From NCBI GenBank assembly GCA_016191785.1, contig JACPVJ010000114.1, forward strand, positions 62,001-126,000: a stretch of DNA of 64,000 nt. The letters are read 5' to 3'. The notes below the pieces were generated by a model. The model did not search any database and was not told the DNA's origin. It was given only the letters and a program-made list of their open reading frames with translations. Source of the stretch: Myxococcales bacterium (lineage in GTDB: Bacteria > Myxococcota_A > Polyangia > Polyangiales > Polyangiaceae). Positions within the stretch are counted from its first letter, which is position 1, and each line of letters opens with the position of its first letter. Shown here piece by piece: positions 7,641 to 15,090 of the stretch. The translations under genes and the position numbers were made by a program.

Positions 7641-9524
7641 TCACCTGTGCCCGATGGCGACGAGGTGCAGCGGGCGCGCCCCGCCGCCGCCGAGCACGTC
7701 CCCGAGCTCTTCGTCGAAGAACGCGCCTACGCTGCATGCGCCTAGCCCGCGCGCCGCGGCCTCGAGGTACACGGCTTCGCCGGCCAGGCCCCCCTGCAAG
7801 AGCGCGTGCCGGAAGTCCCGCGCGCCATCCACCCGACCGGCGCGAGGCGACAGCCCGAACGCGATGACGAAAGCCGCGCGGCCCAGCACCTCCTGATCCA
7901 GGCCAGCTCGCTCGAGCCGCTCGGCGACGCTCGGGTCGCGGGAGACGAGGTCGAGCTCGTCGCGAACCCGATAGCTGCCTGGCGGCAGATCGGTCACGGC
8001 GCGCGCGGTCACGAAGAGCTCCACCAGGGCGGGCAGCCCGAGCTCGTGGATCGCGCCTCGAGCTGCGGCGAGCGCTGCGTCCAGGTCCGCCCGGCTCACG
8101 CCCCGGTCCGAGAAAGCGCGGACCGAGCGACGCTCGCGGATCAGGGCGAGCGGGTCCGGATGAGTCGGCCGGCCCGGCGCGATGCCCGCGTCCCACGCCG
8201 CTCCGCCGCCGGGCTCGAGTCGCCAGGACGTGAGGCGATGCGACAGTCGGCTGAGCTCGACCGCGTCCACGAGCTCAGGGACGGCGAGCGGCGAGTGCGC
8301 GGGGCGCTCACGCGGGGCGCGTACCGCGCGGCCCCCGCAGCCCGCGACGAGCAGCACGCCTTCGCCTTCGCCGGCGAGGCCGACGGCGGCGGCCGACGCG
8401 GCATCGTCGAACCAGGGCTCCAGAACGCACGGCAACCCGAGCGCAGAGCCTGCGCGCAGCAGGTTCAGCGCCACGTGGCCGGCGTCCAAGCCGATGTAGC
8501 GGTAGGCACGCACGTCGTACTTGAAGACAGTGCGATCGAAGGTGGCGCCGAGGGCGATCACCAGCTCTGCATCGCGCACGGGCGAGTCTGCAGGGAGCGC
8601 CGAGAGGAACCGCTCCGCAGCGTCCGCGTCGCCCGTGCGGGCCAGCGCGTGGGCCTCCGGGTCGTAGTAGTGAACGCCCGGGCTCGCGCCGCCTTTCGGC
8701 GCGGTCAGGAACACGTCGACGGGGAAGAGAGCTCCGGCCGAGGCGGCCGCTCGGAGCATGAGCCCGTCGCTCGAGCGTCGCGTGACACCCCAAGTGTGGT
8801 GGAGCAGCGTCGAGACACGTTCGAGGTCGCCACCGACCACTACCCGGGCGCCCGCATCGGGGCTCGACGGCGCGAGCGCCGGCGGCGGCAGGAAAGCGCG
8901 CGCGCTCCCGTCGCGGACGGGCGCAGGGCGGGCCGGAGGCACGCTCGGGCGCCGCAACACTCCGGCCCGCGTGTGGCTCGACTCCGCGTACAGGTAGTCC
9001 GGTACCCCCAAGCGTACGCCGCCGCGCTCGATCCACACGCTCGGGGAGTCTTCCAGGACGGTGCGCGCGGAGCCAGTGGGAGCTCTTGCCACGCCGATGC
9101 GGACTCGCTTCGATGGGAGCGCTCGACCGAGCAGCCAGGCCGCGATCGGAGCCGACACGACGAGCAGGAGACCCAAGGAGGCCGCCACCCGGATCGGCGC
9201 GCGGAAACGCCTTCCAGCCGCGTCGAGGAGCAGCGCGGGGCTCGAGCGCCGGAGGTGAGCGACCACGCTCTCGAGCTCGAGCGCCAGGTGGAGCGCGAGC
9301 GCGAGCAGGAGCCCGTAGCCGAAGAGGTAGTGCCAGTCGAAGACCGGAAGGTCCATCCGCGCGACCCAGAACACTCCGAGCAGAGCGGTCGTCAGCACGT
9401 ACACGAGCAGCGTCAGGGCCACCGCGATCTTGGCGGAGCGCCGATCGAGGCGCTTCTGCAGCGCTCGGGTGCCGGCCCACACGGCGAGCAGGGCGAGGGG
9501 TGTGGCCGCGACCCAGAGCTTCAC
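7641..9524 (-). CDS. Membrane-anchored protein with two SagB/nitroreductase-type domains
   Basis: 627 residues. The first ~150 hold about four transmembrane helices in the style of small cytochrome b561/DUF4405 proteins (LLVYVLTTALLGVFWVAR, WHYLFGYGLLLALALHLALE, with candidate heme His). Two flavin-dependent SagB/ThcOx-like nitroreductase domains follow: one around residues 215-410 (LLHHTWGVTR...AGALFPVDVFL...GLDAGHVALNLLRAG) and one around 455-627 (RERRSVRAFSDRGVSRADLD...GGLAGEAVYLEAAARGLG). SagB enzymes oxidise azoline rings in TOMM peptides. No cyclodehydratase (YcaO) or precursor peptide is adjacent, so the substrate is open. A membrane redox feed to the flavins is an inference from the helices. 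Monocistronic. Confidence 0.8.
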   Translation of the reverse strand: MKLWVAATPLALLAVWAGTRALQKRLDRRSAKIAVALTLLVYVLTTALLGVFWVARMDLPVFDWHYLFGYGLLLALALHLALELESVVAHLRRSSPALLLDAAGRRFRAPIRVAASLGLLLVVSAPIAAWLLGRALPSKRVRIGVARAPTGSARTVLEDSPSVWIERGGVRLGVPDYLYAESSHTRAGVLRRPSVPPARPAPVRDGSARAFLPPPALAPSSPDAGARVVVGGDLERVSTLLHHTWGVTRRSSDGLMLRAAASAGALFPVDVFLTAPKGGASPGVHYYDPEAHALARTGDADAAERFLSALPADSPVRDAELVIALGATFDRTVFKYDVRAYRYIGLDAGHVALNLLRAGSALGLPCVLEPWFDDAASAAAVGLAGEGEGVLLVAGCGGRAVRAPRERPAHSPLAVPELVDAVELSRLSHRLTSWRLEPGGGAAWDAGIAPGRPTHPDPLALIRERRSVRAFSDRGVSRADLDAALAAARGAIHELGLPALVELFVTARAVTDLPPGSYRVRDELDLVSRDPSVAERLERAGLDQEVLGRAAFVIAFGLSPRAGRVDGARDFRHALLQGGLAGEAVYLEAAARGLGACSVGAFFDEELGDVLGGGGARPLHLVAIGHR

Positions 9525-9616
9525 GCCGGAAGCCTAGTCCAAGACCAAGCGGTCGGCTGCGGCCAAGGCGTCGAAAGCGCCGGGCGGCCGACACGGTGAC
9601 CAAGCTGTGCGCCCAG

Positions 9617-10525
9617 CTAGCGCACGATCGCTGCGTAGCCCTTGCGCTTGATGTCCCAGTGTAGGTGATCGCGGTGCGCAGCGTCGTAGCTGGGCGACAG
9701 CATGTGGTGGAAGAGCTCTGCGCGCGCGACGTCGCACACCAGATTCCGCAGGCGTACGGCTTCGTCCGTCGCTTCGTGCATCACGGCGTTCGGTCCGCAG
9801 ACGCCGTCACCGACCCCCGCTTGCCAGTCGCGGTCGACTAGCAGCGTACGGCCGTCTCTCAGGCCGAAGCTGACGATGTCCATCGCCAGGCCATGATGGT
9901 GCTGGCTCTTCACGTGTTTCGAGAGCTTCGCCCAGGGGCGATAGAAGTTGTCGACTCGGATCGAGACGACCTCGTGCTGGGCGAGCACGACCGCGAGCTC
10001 TGCCAGTGTGAGTGCCAGGCGACAGTCGAGCAGCCCGAACTTGGAGCCGCTCGGCGCGGTCACGAAGCGCACGCCGCCGAGGGTCGGCGGCAGGCGCAAG
10101 GGCGTGGCGATGCCCCGCGTGTCACCGCCCACGCGCCGCACGTCGAGCTTCATGCGCGCGAGCTTTGCGCGACAGGCGGCGGAAGAGAGCGTCGCGTGGT
10201 GCGTCGCGACGCTGGCAGGCGCCAGCTCACGTGGCGGAAGCGGGGCGCGAAACGGCGCGTCGGGCGCGGCGAGCCCCCGCGGAGCCGGATCGGGCGGCGC
10301 GGGCGGTGCGGGTGGCGGTGCCGGCGCGGAAGGCGTTGACGGTCCGGTCGGCACCGCGGGTTCGTCGAACACCCGCGGCGCCTCGAGGGTGCCCGTGGGT
10401 GTCGCCGGCGTGGGCGTCCGCGCCAAGGGAGCTGGGGCCCCGCAGGCCGACAGCGCCAGCGCGCACGAGGCCGCCACCAGGGAGCGCACGGGGCCAAGCG
10501 TAGAGCGTGCCGCTCTGTCGGGCAA
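9617..10525 (-). CDS. Extensin-like / M15-type lipoprotein, probable peptidoglycan hydrolase
   Basis: 302 residues. The signal VAASCALALSACG is a lipoprotein signal; an in-frame GTG shortly after the ATG is an alternative start. A Pro/Ala-rich spacer (about residues 35-85) leads to a C-terminal domain of the extensin-like family. It includes the zinc-site pattern of M15 D-Ala-D-Ala carboxypeptidases: SQHHHGLAMD (SxHxxGxAxD) and DHLHWD (HxH). The conserved LDCRLALTLAEL opening and the catalytic-site spacing look intact, so cleavage of peptidoglycan stem peptides in the periplasm is the likely role. It reads away from the small lipoprotein at 10661, with about 135 bp shared upstream sequence. 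Confidence 0.75.
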   Translation of the reverse strand: MPDRAARSTLGPVRSLVAASCALALSACGAPAPLARTPTPATPTGTLEAPRVFDEPAVPTGPSTPSAPAPPPAPPAPPDPAPRGLAAPDAPFRAPLPPRELAPASVATHHATLSSAACRAKLARMKLDVRRVGGDTRGIATPLRLPPTLGGVRFVTAPSGSKFGLLDCRLALTLAELAVVLAQHEVVSIRVDNFYRPWAKLSKHVKSQHHHGLAMDIVSFGLRDGRTLLVDRDWQAGVGDGVCGPNAVMHEATDEAVRLRNLVCDVARAELFHHMLSPSYDAAHRDHLHWDIKRKGYAAIVR

Positions 10526-10660
10526 CGCCGGAGGTCAGCGCCGCCGCGAGGTTCGTGCGCGCACCGGGCAAGGCGCGCCGGCCCTCCAAGCCCCGGTCAT
10601 CCGTACCGGCGTTCGACCTCGAAGCTCGACGCGCGTAACCTGCGTTGGCGGGCAGATCCA

Positions 10661-11029
10661 ATGACGGTGAGGTTCCGGTGCTGGTTGGGACTGATGCTCG
10701 CTTCGACCGGCGCGTGCGGGGGCGGCGCCGACGCCGCGGGCGACGCTCCTTCCTGCCCAGCGAAGGCGCAGTCGTGCCCCTCGGGCTGCGAGGCGATCCT
10801 GGGCGAACGCGCGGAGCCCGCGGGGAAGTGCTGGATCGCTTCCGCTCCCATTGGCTGCTGGCCCGGCGCACAACAGATCGAGGGGCTGACCGGGTGCGTG
10901 ATGGATCCCGCATCCGGCAGCGTCTACCGACTCGCGTCGACCACGTACCAGGCCCACCTGGTGTCGACGGGTGAGTGGACCGCGTGCGCTTCCGCGGACT
11001 GGAGCGACATTTTCGTCAACTGCCCGTAG
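10661..11029 (+). CDS. Small secreted Cys-rich lipoprotein
   Basis: 122 residues from the ATG at 10661. The signal ends in LASTGACGG, so it is probably lipidated. The mature part has seven further Cys (CPAKAQSCPSGC, KCWIAS, GCWP, GCVM, ACAS, NCP), probably paired, and ends with WSDIFVNCP. Small single-domain lipoproteins of this kind are abundant in myxobacterial genomes; no function is known. About 210 bp without a recognised gene separate it from the toxin-antitoxin-like pair. Confidence 0.7.
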   Translation: MTVRFRCWLGLMLASTGACGGGADAAGDAPSCPAKAQSCPSGCEAILGERAEPAGKCWIASAPIGCWPGAQQIEGLTGCVMDPASGSVYRLASTTYQAHLVSTGEWTACASADWSDIFVNCP

Positions 11030-11237
11030 GCGGCGTCGTCCACCGCGCATTGCGCGCGGACTGCACTGGTCCGCAACCGCTCAGGGCCCGGCGCGCGCTT
11101 GCACGGTTCTCCCCTGGCGGCGGGGCGCGCTGCGGTGACTCTGACTCCGGCAGCGGAGGACCCCAGGGAGCCAGGACAGCCGTTCCGCTGTTTCAGGGCG
11201 ACTGGTCCCGCCAGTGCTTCGGGGGTACTCTCACCCC

Positions 11238-11480
11238 GTGACACACGAAGAGCTGCTTGCTCGCATCACGATCGATCCGGCTGTTTGCCATGGAAAGCCC
11301 TGCATCCGCGGGCAACGGATCTGGGTCGGGCTCGTGCTGGGGATGCTCGAAGGCGGAATGCGCGAAGACGAAATTCTTACCGAGTACCCGAGCCTCGAGC
11401 CCTTGGACATCCGCGCCTGCCTCGCGTACGCCTCGGCGCTGACACGGGTGCGCTTCGTCGATCTCCCTCAGGCGTCGTGA
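11238..11480 (+). CDS. DUF433 antitoxin-like protein
   Basis: 80 residues from the GTG at 11238, giving the usual family start THEELLARITIDPAVCHGKPC; a GTG 24 nt upstream is in frame but adds residues unlike the family. The motif GKPCIRGQRIWV and the helix-turn-helix-like LEGGMREDEILTEYPSL are diagnostic of DUF433, a small DNA-binding family found as the antitoxin partner of PIN-like toxins. The stop overlaps the next start (GTGA), so the two proteins are made together. Autoregulation of the pair by this protein is expected for the family. Confidence 0.85.
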   Translation: MTHEELLARITIDPAVCHGKPCIRGQRIWVGLVLGMLEGGMREDEILTEYPSLEPLDIRACLAYASALTRVRFVDLPQAS

Positions 11481-11848
11481 AAGTCAAGCTCGACGCCAAC
11501 CTGGGAACCCGCGGGCATCGCCTTCTCGTCGGTGCTGGACACGATGTGTCGACTGCTGCGAGCCAGGGTCTGGCAACGTCGTCCGACGAGGCGCTGATCG
11601 CGCTATGCAGCGCGGAGGGACGCGCCCTCCTCACCCTCGACACGGACTTCGCCAACGCCTTGCGATATCCACCCGCGCTCCACGCCGGCGTCGTCGTCGT
11701 TCGGGCCGTACCCCGTGCCACTGCGGGCGACATCGAGACCGCGCTGCGCGCGGTGCTTCGCGCCGTTGGCGATTCGCCTCTCGCCGGCCGTTTGCTCATC
11801 GTCGATCTCAGCGGTCGGGTGCGTGAGTACAGCCCAATCGAGGATTGA
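11477..11848 (+). CDS. DUF5615 PIN-like toxin candidate
   Basis: 123 residues starting with GTG at 11477, overlapping the DUF433 stop by 4 nt. The protein opens KVKLDANLGTRGHRLLVGAG, then has DEALIALCSAEGRALLTLDTDFAN: the early Asp (LDAN) and the later DTDF acidic pair are the metal-binding signature of the DUF5615/Mut7-C-like branch of PIN nucleases. With DUF433 it forms a typical type II toxin-antitoxin-like module. Nuclease activity is inferred from the family. It lies immediately outside the outermost clpB 3'-end copy, which begins 81 bp after its stop. Confidence 0.85.
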   Translation: MKVKLDANLGTRGHRLLVGAGHDVSTAASQGLATSSDEALIALCSAEGRALLTLDTDFANALRYPPALHAGVVVVRAVPRATAGDIETALRAVLRAVGDSPLAGRLLIVDLSGRVREYSPIED

Positions 11849-11929
11849 GCGCGGAAACGCATCTCGGCGCGGTCGACGATGAGCTCGATGCCGGCGTCGC
11901 TCAGCTTCGCGAGCGCCCCCGCCCCGCCC

Positions 11930-11999
11930 TCACCCCGTGAACGTGAACTTCTCGCCGTCGAGGCCCACCTTGATGCTCGTGCCCTCGGCGTAGCGGTTG
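11930..11999 (-). repeat. clpB 3'-end copy 1 (direct repeat, 70 bp)
   Basis: This 70-bp stretch repeats the last 23 codons plus the stop of clpB in the same orientation. Against copy 2 it differs only at an Asn codon (AAC for AAT), and against the true clpB end also at a Leu codon (CTC for CTG). Both are third-position, synonymous changes. The GC-rich leader of about 16 nt beyond the stop (CGCCCCCGCCCCGCCC on the + strand) is also shared with the true clpB end at 14985-15000. Beyond 11999 the similarity stops abruptly. Confidence 0.9.
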
Positions 12000-12039
12000 G
12001 CGACGCTTGCGCTCGTTGATGGGCTCGCGGAGCCATCGG

Positions 12040-12165
12040 CTAGATGCGATCGGCCACGCGGAACTCCGCCTGCGCGGTCGCGTCGTCCCCCTCCTTCACC
12101 AGACGGGTGGTGGCGTCGACCGGGCTGTCGCACATCGCTGCGTGGTTGACGCTCGTGGCAAATCC
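12040..12165 (-). pseudogene. Gene remnant between clpB-end copy 1 and the lipoprotein gene
   Basis: The 405 bp between 11849 and 12253 hold no intact gene. Besides the clpB-end copy there is a reverse-strand frame with coding-like composition that reads AMCDSPVDATTRLVKEGDD, then ATAQAEFRVADRI and a TAG stop at 12040. It looks like the tail of a lost protein, but the family is not recognised. A second coding-like reverse frame at about 11850-11925 reads ALAKLSDAGIELIVDRAEM. Both are consistent with debris left by recombination at the clpB end. Confidence 0.35.
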
Positions 12166-12253
12166 CCCGTAGCTTGGAGGAACTCACGGGGAGGTCGGCT
12201 CTGACCTACGGCGCCAGCGACCACGGCCAGCTAGGAGATGACGGCGGAGCGGG

Positions 12254-13018
12254 ATGATGACGACACCGAGGCGTGCTCGGGTCGCGCTCCTCCTGGTTGC
12301 CGGGTGCTCCGGGTCGCAACCGCCACCAACGAAGGTCGAGCCGCCGCCCGTTGCGAGGAGCGACGCGGGAGTGCCCGCGCCAATCATCGGCGAGCCGACC
12401 AGCGTCGAACCGGAGGACCAGTGGATCTCCTACGGGTTTCAGCTCGTCCGCGAGAAGGAGCCCCTGGATACCGAGTGGGCGCCGCGGACCGAGCACATCC
12501 TGAAAGAGCGCTTCGAGAATACGCCCGACAGGCGGCTCGTCGGCGTCGAGTGCCGACGGATGACCTGCCTCATCGCGTTCATCATTCGGCCGCCTGAGAA
12601 GCCGCGTGGCCCGCATCTGGATTGGGCCGGAGCCCAGTGGGGGACGACTTGGGAGCGATCTGACGGTTGGACCGACGTGTACTTGGTCAACAAGCGCCAC
12701 CCGATGGACCGGCCCGATGTTGCAGAGCGCATGGCGTCACACGCAGCAGCGAACTCCTCAGATACCTGTCGCAGCGGACGCCGTGGGTACGACTTGACGG
12801 CGGAGTATCGCAAGTGCTTCGTCACCGGGACTGGCATGGGGGCTGGGCCATTGTGTTTCCAAACCTTCGACGAGGCCTGCGCGTGCCAGTGCTCCAAGTG
12901 GGGTTTCGCTCCGTCGTCCTGTAGAAGTCAGCAGTACCAGGTAGGTTGCAGCGGGTTGCATCGTGATCCCGAATGGCAGGTCGAAGTGTTTCCTCGCCTC
13001 CGAGTGCGCATGCCCTGA
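12254..13018 (+). CDS. Hypothetical lipoprotein (cargo module 1)
   Basis: 254 residues from ATGATG at 12254, with a GGAG-like element shortly upstream. The signal ARVALLLVAGCSGSQ has lipobox LVAGC. After a Pro-rich linker the domain has several conserved-looking Cys (GVECRRMTCLIAF; DTCRSG; CFVTG; CACQCSKWGFAPSSC) and a run ERFENTPDRRLVGVECRRMTC. The pattern 'xxRRLVGVECRxxxC' is seen in uncharacterised myxobacterial lipoproteins thought to be surface exposed. The gene is enclosed by clpB-end copies 1 and 2 and runs opposite to clpB. No function assigned. Confidence 0.7.
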   Translation: MMTTPRRARVALLLVAGCSGSQPPPTKVEPPPVARSDAGVPAPIIGEPTSVEPEDQWISYGFQLVREKEPLDTEWAPRTEHILKERFENTPDRRLVGVECRRMTCLIAFIIRPPEKPRGPHLDWAGAQWGTTWERSDGWTDVYLVNKRHPMDRPDVAERMASHAAANSSDTCRSGRRGYDLTAEYRKCFVTGTGMGAGPLCFQTFDEACACQCSKWGFAPSSCRSQQYQVGCSGLHRDPEWQVEVFPRLRVRMP

Positions 13019-13043
13019 GCTGCGCGCGCCCGCCCTCAGCCCA

Positions 13044-13133
13044 TCACCCCGTGAACGTGAACTTCTCGCCGTCGAGGCCCACCTTGATGCTCGTGCCCTC
13101 GGCGTAGCGATTGCCCAAGAGTGACTCGGCCAG
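13044..13133 (-). repeat. clpB 3'-end copy 2 (direct repeat, 90 bp)
   Basis: This 90-bp stretch matches the last 29 codons plus the stop of clpB (15001-15090) with two differences. Both are Leu codons changed from CTG to CTC, so the encoded tail, through NRYAEGTSIKVGLDGEKF to the final TG, is unchanged. It ends exactly after the codons for LAESLLG and then diverges into unrelated GC-rich sequence. Same orientation as clpB. The ~360 bp between 13019 and 13381 contain this copy and otherwise no recognisable gene. Confidence 0.92.
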
Positions 13134-13381
13134 GGCGTTCCTGCCCCCTCTCGCCTCGCTGCGCTCGGCGGTCTCCCCCCGATGCGGCCGCGCGGCCGCG
13201 CGCGCCGGTCGAAGTCGTGTCGAGACCATGGACGTCTTGCCGTCCGCGCGCGCGGCGCGCATGGGGGAGACGCCTCGATCCGCGACTGCCTGCCCTGCGC
13301 TGAGGTGAGTGAGCACGAGCTCGTGCCGGCACGGGAGAACGGTGAGTGGCTCTGCGCGGTGCGCCCTGCTACGCTCGGAAC

Positions 13382-13999
13382 GTGGGGTTGTCGCTTCAGG
13401 TCGAAGCCACTCGCGAGACACGGGGTGTGGTCGTCGAGCTTTGCCCTGCGTGCGCTGGCCTTCAGCCGCACTGGTTTTGCGACGCCTTCGCGGACGGAGC
13501 CCACGTGGGTTCGTCGATCGTGTGCTTTCGTTGTCTAGCTCAGCGGGAGGCCGAGCGACCGAGCTATGCGACGTTGCTAGCCCCGGACGATGCGGCGTCG
13601 ACGCCGTTGGACGTCGGTCTCGAGAGGACGAATCCGGAGCTCGGGCGAGCCCTCCAAGCCACCGCTCGAGCAGACTCGCAAGGCGCGCCGCGGGACCTGG
13701 TCCAACGGGCAGAGGCCCTCCTGTTTGCGCGACGCGGCCTTGCCGAGGTTGCCGAACGGCTTGGGCGCTGGGAGTCGCTCGACTCCGAAGCGCGTCGTGG
13801 TGTCGCGGATGAACTGGAAGCCAGTTGGGTCCGAGCGGGCTCACCCGCGCGGCCGTCGACACCCATTCAGCCGGGAATGGCAGGATGGCGTAGGCCGATC
13901 CGGGAGCCGAGCACGGCGGCCGCTCTCGATCCCTCGGTGCTCGTGATCGTGGTCGCTGTTGCCATCCTGCTCAGTGTCATTTCGGCGATGCTGAAGTGA
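13382..13999 (+). CDS. Zinc-ribbon-like membrane-anchored hypothetical protein (cargo module 2)
   Basis: 205 residues from a GTG at 13382; an in-frame GTG at 13346 is possible. Near the N-terminus CPACAGLQPHWFC and, 20 residues on, CFRC supply two Cys pairs that could hold zinc, as in rubredoxin-type ribbons. The middle is charged and helical (DLVQRAEALLFARRGLAEVAE). The C-terminus is a single hydrophobic segment, SVLVIVVAVAILLSVISAML, so it is probably a tail-anchored cytosolic protein. No family recognised. It converges on the M50 peptidase gene, with 6 bp between the stops, and both lie between clpB-end copies 2 and 3. Confidence 0.6.
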   Translation: MGLSLQVEATRETRGVVVELCPACAGLQPHWFCDAFADGAHVGSSIVCFRCLAQREAERPSYATLLAPDDAASTPLDVGLERTNPELGRALQATARADSQGAPRDLVQRAEALLFARRGLAEVAERLGRWESLDSEARRGVADELEASWVRAGSPARPSTPIQPGMAGWRRPIREPSTAAALDPSVLVIVVAVAILLSVISAMLK

Positions 14000-14005
14000 G
14001 CGAGT

Positions 14006-14947
14006 CTAGATCGCCCACGCCAAGCGGATGAACACGTACGCGGCGAGCGCCAAGCCGAGGCCCCACGCAGTCACTGCGAAACCGCCTGTCCAAAGAGTGG
14101 GTGTCGGAGCGGAGAGCCGCTCGTGGATGCTGCGCATCCTGGCAACGATCATTTCGGCCGCTGCTCGCCGGTGCTCCTTGCGCTTCCCACGAGGGAGGTT
14201 GGACTCGACGAGCGAGAGGCCCGCGCGATAGAGCGCTCGTAGCTGCTCGTCGGTCAATTCGGTGGGTCTGGGGGGGAAGGCGCCTTCGCTCTTCCTGAGA
14301 TCGTCGGCTGCAAAGTGCAGTGCCTCCGAACTGTACGCAAAGAAGAGCGTGGCAACCGCCAGCGCACCAAGAAACCAGTCACGCTGGACGTAGGCCCACG
14401 CGCCCAGACCGATGGAGGTGGGGACGGCGAAGAGCACCTGAAGGAACGGACGTCGAGAGAACAACGCCATGTTCACCAGCCGCCCTCCGTCGAGCGGCCC
14501 GATCGGTAGCAGATTGAAGGCGTTGACCGTCAGCAAGTGGAGGACGGTCGGACGCAGCCATGGATGGAACGCCCAGACGACGGGCTGAGAGAACGAAATG
14601 CCGAACGCCAGGAGAATCCCAGGTAACGGTCCAGCCAAGAGAATGGCCGCTTCCCGGAGTACGGTTGTGCCAGTCACTCGCCAACCCGCGGTGGCGGCGC
14701 CGAAGAACGGAACGAAGAAGATCCGCACGTCGACGTAGCCCACCGCGCGCATGGCGACGAAGTGGCCGAGCTCGTGGAGTGTGAGGACACCGAGCAGCAC
14801 GACGGCGTTTCTCCACCCGGCTTGCGTCGTCGCTCCCAGCGTGAAGAGCACGGCGCTGCCAAGGAGCAGCCAAACTTGCTGGTTCCCAAATGACGGTTCG
14901 AGAAACCGCGCGCGAGCCGTCTGGTAGAGCCGCTCCGAATCGTTCAC
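14006..14947 (-). CDS. M50-family (site-2-protease-like) membrane metallopeptidase
   Basis: 313 residues from the GTG at 14947 (VNDSERLYQTARARF), which has GGAGG close upstream. A GTG at 15004 overlapping the clpB stop would add 19 Gly/Arg-rich residues and is an alternative. Zinc motif HELGHFVAMR lies inside a membrane helix and the third ligand is in NLLPIGPLDGGRLVN (the NPxPxxxLDGG equivalent), so the active site looks complete. About six hydrophobic segments and a C-terminal anchor (FAVTAWGLGLALAAYVFI) are visible. The family cuts substrates within the membrane, often anti-sigma factors. Substrate unknown; it directly follows clpB on the same strand. Confidence 0.85.
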   Translation of the reverse strand: MNDSERLYQTARARFLEPSFGNQQVWLLLGSAVLFTLGATTQAGWRNAVVLLGVLTLHELGHFVAMRAVGYVDVRIFFVPFFGAATAGWRVTGTTVLREAAILLAGPLPGILLAFGISFSQPVVWAFHPWLRPTVLHLLTVNAFNLLPIGPLDGGRLVNMALFSRRPFLQVLFAVPTSIGLGAWAYVQRDWFLGALAVATLFFAYSSEALHFAADDLRKSEGAFPPRPTELTDEQLRALYRAGLSLVESNLPRGKRKEHRRAAAEMIVARMRSIHERLSAPTPTLWTGGFAVTAWGLGLALAAYVFIRLAWAI

Positions 14948-15000
14948 GCCTCCGCCCCGCCGTTCGTGCTCGCGCAAGTACGCTCGCCCCCGCCCCGCCC

Positions 15001-15090
15001 TCACCCCGTGAACGTGAACTTCTCGCCGTCCAGGCCCACCTTGATGCTCGTGCCCTCGGCGTAGCGATTGCCCAACAGTGACTCGGCCAG
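15001..15090 (-). repeat. clpB 3'-end copy 3 (in the intact gene)
   Basis: The last 29 codons plus stop of clpB form the reference copy of the repeat found again at 13044-13133 and 11930-11999. All three copies share orientation and the differences between them are synonymous. The 16-nt GC-rich sequence just after the stop is shared with copy 1 but not with copy 2. Confidence 0.92.
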
